Source: Candidatus Fermentibacterota bacterium
GTDB taxonomy: Bacteria > Fermentibacterota > Fermentibacteria > Fermentibacterales > Fermentibacteraceae
DNA: 5,646 bases
NCBI GenBank assembly: GCA_012523605.1
Contig: JAAYTY010000183.1
Location: 1 to 5,646, forward strand
Direction: 5' to 3'
Part shown: positions 1 to 5,087 of the stretch, one piece after another
How positions within the stretch are numbered: position 1 is the first letter of the stretch
Layout of the letters: the number at the start of each line of letters is the position of its first letter
Position numbers and translations under genes: made by a program
The notes under the pieces: generated by a model
Seen by the model: only the letters and a program-made list of their open reading frames with translations
The model's database searches: none
Told to the model about the DNA's origin: nothing

Positions 1-959
1 AGCCTGGAATCGCTCCAGCCTCCGCCTCCATCGTCGTCGGAGAGCACGGCGCCCTGCCCGGTGCGGAGTTCGACGAAGGTGTCCAGGTCGTCGCTCGCGG
101 CCTGTATCGTATAGACGCTGTCCCTCCTGATTTCGACGAAGTACACCGCCCGGGGATCGAGCTCGGAGAGCTCCGTCGTGAAGACGGTATCCGGCGGAAG
201 AACCGGTACCTCCTCCTGCAGGATCTCCAATACGAAGCTGATCCCGCCGGTGTCGAAGCTCGAGAGGGGGGCGACGATCACGATGTACTCGCCGCGGTGG
301 AGGATCTCGTCAATCTGGGGATCCCTGCCCACCGTGTCGTCGTCATAGCGGAGAAATCCTAGCGTCCCGTCGTCGCGCCTCTCGAGAACAGCCATGACCA
401 GATCGAACGGGGCAGTGGCGTAGAACCTGCAGAGCGGGCGCTCCCATCGGACCTCCACCAGAAACGCCGCGCTGGGCTGGTACGGCTCCAGCCACGAACA
501 GCTGTCGGGACAGTCGAGAAGAACCCGGGGCCAGACTGTCTCGACCGTGTTCTCACCTTCGACGAGGACCGCCCTGTAAACTGAATCCGGTGTCGGAGCG
601 GGAGTCAGGACGGCACCCATCTCCTCGGGCGTCGCAGTGGCGATCCTGGCCTCTCTGGAGCGCCGGGCGCAGTTCATCAGGGCCGGGATGGCTATCGCGG
701 CCAGTATCGGTATCAGTACTGCCGCGACGATTATCGCGATGAGCAGCCTGGATCCGCATCCGCCGCCGGACGGCGTCCGGGCGGTGACCGTGGTCTGCGT
801 CGAGGCGGAGTTCCCGGAGTTTTCGACTACGACGGCCGGCTCTTCGGCGGGTTCCAGGGGAGAACGGCTGTCGGGTTCCGCGGGGGCCCCGCAGTTGCCG
901 CACCTGTCCTCCCCTTCCCCGAGGAAAGTCCCGCAGAACTGGCATCGTATCCTCTTCAT
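1..959 (-). CDS. Zinc-ribbon, single-pass membrane protein with tandem PPC-like repeats (3' end missing)
   Basis: An uninterrupted frame of about 319 codons starts at the ATG at 959 and runs off the left edge, so the C-terminus is missing. A GGAGG (967-971) lies 7 bases before the ATG and supports this start. Residues 6-23 form a zinc ribbon (C6-x2-C9, C20-x2-C23). A Pro/Glu/Ser/Thr-rich linker (about 25-65) and a Gly-rich stretch lead to one hydrophobic helix (about 72-95). That helix contains PILAAIAIP and is followed by a basic SREAR stretch, closely like a type IV pilin N-terminal helix. Residues about 165-247 and 272 onward look like two copies of a bacterial pre-peptidase C-terminal (PPC) beta-sandwich: a strand, FDLVMAVL or LDTFVEL, then an acidic DDD turn, then a strand such as GEYIVIVAP. 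The first copy is complete and the second is cut at its DDDGGG turn. The sequence shows the modules; surface display or ligand binding is inference. No catalytic domain is visible. It is divergent from the gene at 1130. Confidence 0.8.
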   Translation of the reverse strand, partial: MKRIRCQFCGTFLGEGEDRCGNCGAPAEPDSRSPLEPAEEPAVVVENSGNSASTQTTVTARTPSGGGCGSRLLIAIIVAAVLIPILAAIAIPALMNCARRSREARIATATPEEMGAVLTPAPTPDSVYRAVLVEGENTVETVWPRVLLDCPDSCSWLEPYQPSAAFLVEVRWERPLCRFYATAPFDLVMAVLERRDDGTLGFLRYDDDTVGRDPQIDEILHRGEYIVIVAPLSSFDTGGISFVLEILQEEVPVLPPDTVFTTELSELDPRAVYFVEIRRDSVYTIQAASDDLDTFVELRTGQGAVLSDDDGGGGWSDSR

Positions 960-1009
960 CCATCGTCCTCCACAGTCCCCCGGGTTCCGGAAAGGCCGCC
1001 TGCCCGCCA

Positions 1010-1015
1010 ATCATA
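1010..1015 (-). promoter_or_regulatory. Possible -10 element for the zinc-ribbon gene
   Basis: On the minus strand this reads TATGAT, five of six bases of the sigma-70 -10 consensus. It would start transcription about 44 bases before the ATG at 959. No convincing -35 hexamer lies 16-18 bases upstream, so the call is weak. Confidence 0.3.
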
Positions 1016-1047
1016 CACCACGGCGCTCCACGGCGGCACACGGGCAT

Positions 1048-1076
1048 TTGCACGGCAGGGCCGCCGAGCCTACATT
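1048..1076 (+). promoter_or_regulatory. Possible promoter for the small membrane protein gene
   Basis: TTGCAC (1048-1053) and TACATT (1071-1076) are separated by 17 bases and would start transcription near 1083, giving a leader of about 47 bases before the ATG at 1130. The -35 matches consensus at only three positions and the -10 at four, so this is a candidate based on spacing and position. The rest of the 170-base gap (960-1129) holds only the two genes' ribosome binding sites and the weak minus-strand -10. Confidence 0.35.
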
Positions 1077-1129
1077 CGCGGCATGGATCGCGGATCTGAC
1101 GGCGGATCGGCAGGTCCGGAGGGAGATTC

Positions 1130-1588
1130 ATGAAGGCATCCGCCCACATGGCGGCCTCGATCACTGCAGGAGCCGCGCTCTGGCTGGCGGGTCTGCCGAC
1201 AGCGGGAGCGGGCCTGGCGGTATTCGGTTCGCTTCTCGACGTGGATCACATCGAGCACTACGCAGGCAGAGGCATGCCCTCGAGCCTGCGCGGGCTGGCC
1301 GGCGCCGCGTTCAGGAGCCAGCGGACGCTGGAGAAGGTGTACGGCTTCAGGCGCGGCGTGCCTGCCTCCTGGGCCTTCCCGGTTCTTCACGAAGTGGAGA
1401 TCGCCGTGCTTGCGGTCCTCCTGGCCTTGCTGTCGGGGAGCCGCTTCCTCTACGGAGCTTTCGGCGGGATCATGCTGCACCTCGCCATGGACCTCAGGGC
1501 CTATCCCTCGTCTCCGCGCTTCTTCAGCATCCTCTGGCGGAGGAGGAACTGGCCCGCACTTAGGATGGCCTGGAAGAACTGGCGATGA
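1130..1588 (+). CDS. Small integral membrane protein, YdjM/DUF457-like putative metal-dependent hydrolase
   Basis: A 152-residue protein starting at ATG 1130, with GGAGGGA (1118-1124) five bases upstream. Three hydrophobic stretches are visible: about 8-36, 85-103 and 106-122. Histidine and acidic residues sit at the membrane edges in the pattern of the YdjM/DUF457 membrane-bound metal-dependent hydrolases: H6 in HMAAS near the N-terminus, GSLLDVDHIEH (33-43, with D37, D39, H40 and H43), H87-E88 in FPVLHEVE, and H117-x3-D121 in GGIMLHLAMDL. These could form a metal site. Substrate and reaction are unknown for most of this family and I do not infer one. The region 45-84 is a basic, non-membrane loop and the C-terminus is Arg/Trp-rich. 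The 3' end overlaps the convergent glycosyltransferase gene by 29 bases. Family assignment rests on motif resemblance, so it is moderate; that the gene is real is more certain. Confidence 0.75.
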   Translation: MKASAHMAASITAGAALWLAGLPTAGAGLAVFGSLLDVDHIEHYAGRGMPSSLRGLAGAAFRSQRTLEKVYGFRRGVPASWAFPVLHEVEIAVLAVLLALLSGSRFLYGAFGGIMLHLAMDLRAYPSSPRFFSILWRRRNWPALRMAWKNWR

Positions 1589-2480
1589 TCTTCCAGTTGC
1601 TGTAGCCGCCGATCCTGCGGCCGACGAGTCTCTCCAGCGCCGACAGCAGCCGGATCGAAAGACGCAGATGCCTGTGATCGGGCGGATGCGCCGGATCGGA
1701 GTAATCCTCCGCATTCCAGTTCTTCGAGGCGATCCTGCCGGCCATGACCGCCGGATGCTCGCCCCTGAACACGGACACCCTGTCCAGGGGGCCGTAATCC
1801 CACGGCTTCGAAGGCTCGGGATGGCGGTTATCCACCCACTCCTTCGGGTGATGAAGGCTGTCGAGAGCCATGGTCTTCCTGCGCATCACCTCGGGATGCC
1901 TCACCCATCCGTAGTGGTAGATCCAGGCGCCGCAGTCGATCACGCGGAGCCTGGCTCCGTTCCGTCGGAAACTCTGAGCGCTCTTTATACTGCGGATACC
2001 GCGGCCGTTCTTGAAGGCCCTTATCTCCCTGTCGTACCAGTTGTGGGCCGTCTGAACGCGTCCGTAGTCCCCCCAGAAATGATGATACCGGAACAGGAGA
2101 CCGTCCGCCTCCTCGATGGACGAGGCCCTCTCCATGGATGACAGGATCAGGTCGTAGTCCTTCTCCGATATGAGCTCGTCCGCCTGGAGATACAGGCACC
2201 ATGCGCCCGAACATGCGTCCAGGGCGATGTTCGTCTGGTCCGCGTTGGTGGCGCCGTGAACGAATCTCGAAGGATCCCACCTGGTATGGATGATCCTGAT
2301 CTTCGGGCTGGCGATGGAATCTACGAGCGCATCAGTATCATCGGTTGAGTCGCCGAGGTTCACCACGAACTCGTCCACTATCGGAAGGGCGGACAGGATG
2401 GATTCCCTGAGTGGATAGTCGAGCCGCACCGCGTCCCGCGCGAACGTGAATCCCGAGATGCCTCCTGCTGGAATCCCCAT
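1560..2480 (-). CDS. Glycosyltransferase family 2 (GT-A fold)
   Basis: A 306-residue protein. The N-terminal signature ISGFTFARDAVRLDYP (8-23) is followed by SALPIVDEFVVNLGDSTDDT (30-49), the usual beta-strand/nucleotide-sugar region of inverting GT2 enzymes. ALDACSGAWCLYLQADE (86-102) supplies the acidic DxD-equivalent at D101/E102. Later blocks typical of this subfamily are FRYHHFWGDY (130-139), WYDREIRAFKNGRGIRS (148-164), IYHYGWVRHPEVMRRK (187-202), DYGPLDRVSVFRGEHPAVM (228-246) and a C-terminal NWKII. No transmembrane segment or signal peptide is seen, so it is probably cytoplasmic, acting on a nucleotide sugar in cell-surface glycan assembly; donor and acceptor cannot be told. The frame stays open upstream to about 3155, but homology begins near residue 8 and the extension would cross the his promoter, leader and hisG, so ATG 2480 is chosen. 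GGAGGA lies 10 bases upstream. It is transcribed away from the his operon. Confidence 0.9.
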   Translation of the reverse strand: MGIPAGGISGFTFARDAVRLDYPLRESILSALPIVDEFVVNLGDSTDDTDALVDSIASPKIRIIHTRWDPSRFVHGATNADQTNIALDACSGAWCLYLQADELISEKDYDLILSSMERASSIEEADGLLFRYHHFWGDYGRVQTAHNWYDREIRAFKNGRGIRSIKSAQSFRRNGARLRVIDCGAWIYHYGWVRHPEVMRRKTMALDSLHHPKEWVDNRHPEPSKPWDYGPLDRVSVFRGEHPAVMAGRIASKNWNAEDYSDPAHPPDHRHLRLSIRLLSALERLVGRRIGGYSNWKIIASSSRPS

Positions 2481-2563
2481 TACGCCCCCATCCTCCGTCC
2501 CCGCGAAACTAACACAACCGGCGCCCGCCGGGACATGGCTCGACTCCTTTCCGCACCCGGCCC

Positions 2564-2593
2564 TTGACAAGGCGGTCATGCGGTACCTATTCT
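2564..2593 (+). promoter_or_regulatory. Promoter of the his operon
   Basis: A perfect -35 TTGACA (2564-2569) and a -10 TATTCT (2588-2593, four of six consensus bases) are separated by 18 bases. The expected start falls at about A2601 (seven bases after the -10), two bases before the leader-peptide ATG at 2603. It is the only good sigma-70-type promoter seen in the gap and lies directly upstream of the leader peptide and attenuator. No operator palindrome overlapping it was recognised. I found no convincing promoter on the opposite strand for the glycosyltransferase gene. Confidence 0.75.
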
Positions 2594-2602
2594 CGGCGCC
2601 AA

Positions 2603-2680
2603 ATGAAACAGGGTATCGCGCTCGGCCGTCATCACCATCATGCCGCCCGCCGGCAGGGGGGGTGGTGCGTCCCGGGCTGA
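2603..2680 (+). CDS. hisL: Histidine operon leader peptide
   Basis: A 25-residue ORF (MKQGIALGR, then HHHH, then AARRQGGWCVPG, stop TGA 2678-2680). Four consecutive His codons (CAT CAC CAT CAT, 2630-2641) at residues 10-13, in a short ORF between a promoter and an intrinsic terminator upstream of hisG, are the hallmark of a his leader peptide; the enterobacterial HisL carries seven in a row. Its role would be to report charged tRNA-His: stalling at the His run frees the downstream G tract. No Shine-Dalgarno precedes the ATG, and the predicted transcript start is only about two bases upstream, so translation is probably leaderless. The peptide itself need have no function. The stop codon lies inside a small hairpin, GGGC-TGAT-GCCC (2674-2685), so a ribosome reaching the stop would cover the G tract. 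Confidence 0.85.
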   Translation: MKQGIALGRHHHHAARRQGGWCVPG

Positions 2681-2740
2681 TGCCCTGATTCGACACCGAG
2701 GTCTTCGAGGCCCCCCCTGACCGGGGGGCCTTTTCTTTTC
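2630..2740 (+). promoter_or_regulatory. Histidine transcription attenuator with alternative RNA pairings
   Basis: Four segments can be drawn. Segment 1 is the His codons plus the C-rich codons after them (2633-2651). Segment 2 is CAGGGGGGGTGGTG (2654-2667). Segment 3 is GGCCCCCCCTG (2709-2719). Segment 4 is GGGGGGCC (2723-2730). Pairing 1:2 uses CACCA (2633-2637) with TGGTG (2663-2667), plus C-rich against G-run pairs inside. Pairing 2:3 is nine uninterrupted Watson-Crick pairs, 2654-2662 with 2711-2719: the antiterminator. Pairing 3:4 is the terminator. A ribosome stalled at 2630-2641 masks segment 1 and leaves segment 2 free to trap segment 3, allowing read-through into hisG. A ribosome that reaches the stop at 2680 covers segment 2, and the terminator forms. 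The pairings are read from the sequence; the regulation is inferred from the known trp/his attenuation mechanism. Confidence 0.8.
2707..2740 (+). terminator. Intrinsic terminator of the his attenuator
   Basis: GGCCCCCC (2709-2716) pairs with GGGGGGCC (2723-2730) around the six-base loop CTGACC: eight G-C pairs, extendable by A2708-T2731 and a G-U pair. It is followed directly by TTTTCTTTTC (2731-2740). It lies between the leader peptide stop and the hisG ribosome binding site, so it must act conditionally rather than as an operon-end terminator. Confidence 0.88.
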
Positions 2741-2745
2741 TTCTC

Positions 2746-2751
2746 AGGAGG
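2746..2751 (+). promoter_or_regulatory. hisG ribosome binding site
   Basis: A perfect AGGAGG sits six bases before the hisG ATG, just after the terminator U-tract. It contrasts with the absence of any such site before the leader peptide. Confidence 0.85.
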
Positions 2752-2757
2752 ATTCGA

Positions 2758-3762
2758 ATGAGCCCTGACGGACGCGAAGTCAGATTGGCGCTTCCCAGCA
2801 GGGGCCGGATGGAGGAGGAGACCCTGGAGTTCCTCCGGGAGTGCGGCCTCGAAGTGAGGAAGCCCGGGCCGAGAAGGTACTCCGCGATCATGCCGGGCTT
2901 GCCCTTTGTGAGCGTGGTCTTCCAGAGGGCGAGAGACATTCCGAGGAGCCTCTCGTCCGGCGATGTGGATCTGGGCATAACCGGGCTCGATTCGCTCGAA
3001 GAGGCAAGAGCCGGAGGCATGTTCGGGATCACCGTGGTGCACGAGGCGCTCGGCTTCGGCTCCTGCAGGCTTGCGCTGGCCGTTCCGGAGGATTGGGCGG
3101 ACGTGCGCCGGGTCACGGACCTGCCCGGGGCGCCCGGCGCCGGGAGGATAGCCACCAGGCACCCCTGCCTCGCAGGAAGGTTTCTCGAGGCGGCCGGGCT
3201 GTCGGGCTTCGAGATAGTCGGCGCCGATGGAGCCCTCGAATCGGCGCCTTCGGTGGGTTACGCGGACCTGATCGCGGACCTGGTTTCGTCGGGCGAGACC
3301 ATCCGCGAGAACCGCCTGAAACTCCTCGAAGACGGTGTCATCCTGGAGAGCGAGGCTGTGCTCGCGGGATGCTCCTCGAGCCTGGAGACGAATCCCCTGG
3401 TTCTCTCGACGGCCTGCACGATGCTCGAGTACGTGGAGGCGAGGCTGAGAGGGCGCGATAAATATCTGGTTTTCGCCAACATGCGAGGATGCTCCCCCGA
3501 CGAGATAGCCGCCAGGATGTCCGGCAGGGCCTTTCTCGGAGGTCTGCAGGGGCCGACGGTTTCCCGGGTGCTCGGCCCGCCGGGAAGCGGCTGGTGGGCG
3601 GTCAACATCGTGGTGCCTTCGTCAGGGCTCTACGAGGCCATCGAGGAGCTTAGGGCCTCCGGCGGCAGCGGCGTTGTGGTAACGCCTGTGAGATACGTTT
3701 TCGAGGAACGCCCGGACAGATGCGCCAGGCTGCTCGACTTCTCCGGGAGGCGCCGGAGATGA
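2758..3762 (+). CDS. hisG: ATP phosphoribosyltransferase, long form
   Basis: Catalyses the first, committed step of histidine synthesis: ATP + PRPP to phosphoribosyl-ATP + PPi, in the cytoplasm. The protein has 334 residues. The N-terminal VRLALPSRGRM (8-18) is the conserved HisG opening. GDVDLGITGLDSLEEA (68-83) follows, and ESAPSVGYADLIADLVSSGETIRENRL (161-187; key residues D174, S177-T181) is the PRPP-binding signature. From about 235 on, KYLVFANM, GGLQGPTVSRVL, GWWAVNIVVPSSGLYEAIEELRASGGSGVVVTPV form the ACT-like C-terminal regulatory domain of the long form, the site of histidine feedback inhibition in characterised enzymes. Such enzymes do not need HisZ. The protein is somewhat longer than the usual 290-300 residues, partly through an Arg-rich tail. 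AGGAGG six bases before ATG 2758 supports the start. The stop overlaps the hisD start (ATGA). Transcription is probably controlled by the upstream attenuator. Confidence 0.95.
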   Translation: MSPDGREVRLALPSRGRMEEETLEFLRECGLEVRKPGPRRYSAIMPGLPFVSVVFQRARDIPRSLSSGDVDLGITGLDSLEEARAGGMFGITVVHEALGFGSCRLALAVPEDWADVRRVTDLPGAPGAGRIATRHPCLAGRFLEAAGLSGFEIVGADGALESAPSVGYADLIADLVSSGETIRENRLKLLEDGVILESEAVLAGCSSSLETNPLVLSTACTMLEYVEARLRGRDKYLVFANMRGCSPDEIAARMSGRAFLGGLQGPTVSRVLGPPGSGWWAVNIVVPSSGLYEAIEELRASGGSGVVVTPVRYVFEERPDRCARLLDFSGRRRR

Positions 3763-5087
3763 GCCCGGCTCTGAGGATCTTCGACAGCCCCCGGGAGGCC
3801 CGGGCCATTCTCGAAAGGCGCTCTCCGGACGAAATCGTTCTGCCGTCGGAGGTGCAGAATAGGCTCGAAACACTCTTCGGCCCCGGAACCGACGCCGCCG
3901 GAGCGGTGAGGCGGATCGTCCGGGACGTGCGCACGAGGGGGGATGCGGCCCTGTTCGAGTGGTGTCGCACGCTCGATGGACCGGATGCCGTTCCCGTCGA
4001 ACTGGGACGCAGGGACTTCGATGCCGCAGTGTGGAGGATCCCTCCGGCGCTGAGGGATGCGATGGAGTATGCGGCCGGCAGGATAAGAGCCTATCACAGG
4101 GCGCGTCCTATGAGCAGTCTGCTGGCGGGGGATGCTTCGGGAATCCTCGGCAGGCTGGAAACCCCTCTGTCCAGGGTGGGAATCTACGTGCCGGGGGGAG
4201 GGGCGCCTCTCTTTTCGACCCTGCTGATGTCGGCGATTCCTGCGGAATGCGCCGGAGTCGGGGAGGTGATCGTCTGCACCCCACCCTCGCGCGGCGGCTC
4301 CGTGCCCGATGCGGTGCTGGCGGCCGCCTCGCTTTCGGGAGTATCGAGGCTCTTCTCGTGCGGCGGAGCGCAGGCTGTCGCCGCAATGGCCTTCGGAACG
4401 CGGACGATTCCTTCCGTGGACAAGATCGTCGGCCCCGGAAACATCTTCGTGACCCTGGCGAAGAGAGAGGTCTTCGGCGCGGTTGGAATCGACGGTCTGC
4501 ACGGTCCGAGCGAACTCATGGTGATAGCCGACTCCTCCGCCGATCCAAGGCTTCTGGCTGCGGACCTTCTAGCTCAGGCCGAGCACGACGAAATGGCTTC
4601 CGCCGTGCTTCTCACGAACGACAGCGAGCTGGCATCGAGAGCCGCGATCGAAGTCGAGGCCGGGCTCGAGTCGCTCCCCAGGCGGAAGACCGCGGAGGAA
4701 TCGCTTCGATCGAGAGGTGGAGCAGTGATACTGGGCTCGATCGAGGAAGCCCTGGCGGTTGCGTCCGCCTTCGCTCCCGAGCACCTTCAACTTTCCGTCT
4801 CCGACCCGTGGCCGCTGATCGGAATGACCGGTCCGGCGGGCGCAGTATTCGTCGGTGAGAAGTCCTGCGAAGTGCTGGGGGACTATGTGGCCGGCCCCAG
4901 CCATACCCTGCCCACCGGAGGAACCGCGAGGTTCTCGTCGGGGCTGGGGGTGGGGGACTTCCTGCGCTCGACCAGCCTGGTCGCAGTTTCGCCCCTCGAC
5001 GGACCCGCGGAGGCGGCGGCAGTCATGGCCCGCGCAGAGGGTCTCGAAGCGCACGCACGTTCGGCCGAGGCAAGAAGGGGGCCGTGA
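3759..5087 (+). CDS. hisD: Histidinol dehydrogenase
   Basis: Catalyses the last two steps of the pathway, oxidising L-histidinol to histidine with two NAD+, and needs zinc. The 442-residue length is normal (about 430). Visible signatures are VGIYVPGGGAPLFSTLLMSAIPA (140-162), GGAQAVAAMAFGT (202-214), VDKIVGPGN (220-228), HGPSELMVIAD (248-258), LLAQAEHDE (270-278), APEHLQL (339-345) and GDYVAGPSHTLPTGGTARF (374-392). By comparison with E. coli HisD, the zinc ligands correspond to Q273, H276, D375 and H432, and the catalytic pair to E341/H342; all are present. An upstream in-frame ATG at 3720 lies inside hisG. I prefer ATG 3759, which overlaps the hisG stop as ATGA and has GGGAGG (3745-3750) eight bases upstream. 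That arrangement suggests translational coupling to hisG. Confidence 0.95.
   Translation: MSPALRIFDSPREARAILERRSPDEIVLPSEVQNRLETLFGPGTDAAGAVRRIVRDVRTRGDAALFEWCRTLDGPDAVPVELGRRDFDAAVWRIPPALRDAMEYAAGRIRAYHRARPMSSLLAGDASGILGRLETPLSRVGIYVPGGGAPLFSTLLMSAIPAECAGVGEVIVCTPPSRGGSVPDAVLAAASLSGVSRLFSCGGAQAVAAMAFGTRTIPSVDKIVGPGNIFVTLAKREVFGAVGIDGLHGPSELMVIADSSADPRLLAADLLAQAEHDEMASAVLLTNDSELASRAAIEVEAGLESLPRRKTAEESLRSRGGAVILGSIEEALAVASAFAPEHLQLSVSDPWPLIGMTGPAGAVFVGEKSCEVLGDYVAGPSHTLPTGGTARFSSGLGVGDFLRSTSLVAVSPLDGPAEAAAVMARAEGLEAHARSAEARRGP

Noticed and set aside
637..1563. A long plus-strand open frame and a minus-strand frame at 553-1164 across the zinc-ribbon gene and the adjacent gap.
   Set aside because: Both are out-of-frame shadows in high-GC DNA. 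The minus-strand frame ending at the edge with ATG 959 has the CxxC pairs, a transmembrane helix and a ribosome site, and so is the real gene.
2671..2676. CCCGGG and other short GC palindromes in the gaps as operator sites.
   Set aside because: Too short and too common at this GC content; none overlaps the promoter in a way that suggests an operator.
2578..2688. An ATG at 2578 with a GGCGG upstream opens a plus-strand frame through the leader region, in another frame from the His-codon peptide.
   Set aside because: Its start lies between the -35 and -10 of the his promoter, so the main transcript would not contain it. The peptide shows no family features.
2656..2728. G-quadruplex formed by the G runs.
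   Set aside because: Only two long G runs on this strand, separated by more than 60 bases, with complementary C7 between them. Duplex stems explain them better.
2481..2757. T-box riboswitch or other metabolite riboswitch upstream of hisG.
   Set aside because: No T-box-like stem I or conserved T-box bulge sequence is seen, and the 140-base leader is short and fully explained by a His-codon attenuator.
2481..3155. The glycosyltransferase frame stays open on the minus strand far upstream, giving a possible protein of about 531 residues.
   Set aside because: The extension lies antisense to the his promoter, leader, terminator and the 5' part of hisG. It is low-complexity GC-rich translation, and glycosyltransferase similarity begins just after ATG 2480.
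3630..4519. Long minus-strand open frames across hisG and hisD.
   Set aside because: They are antisense to strongly conserved enzymes and have Arg/Pro/Ser-rich translations without recognisable motifs or ribosome sites.
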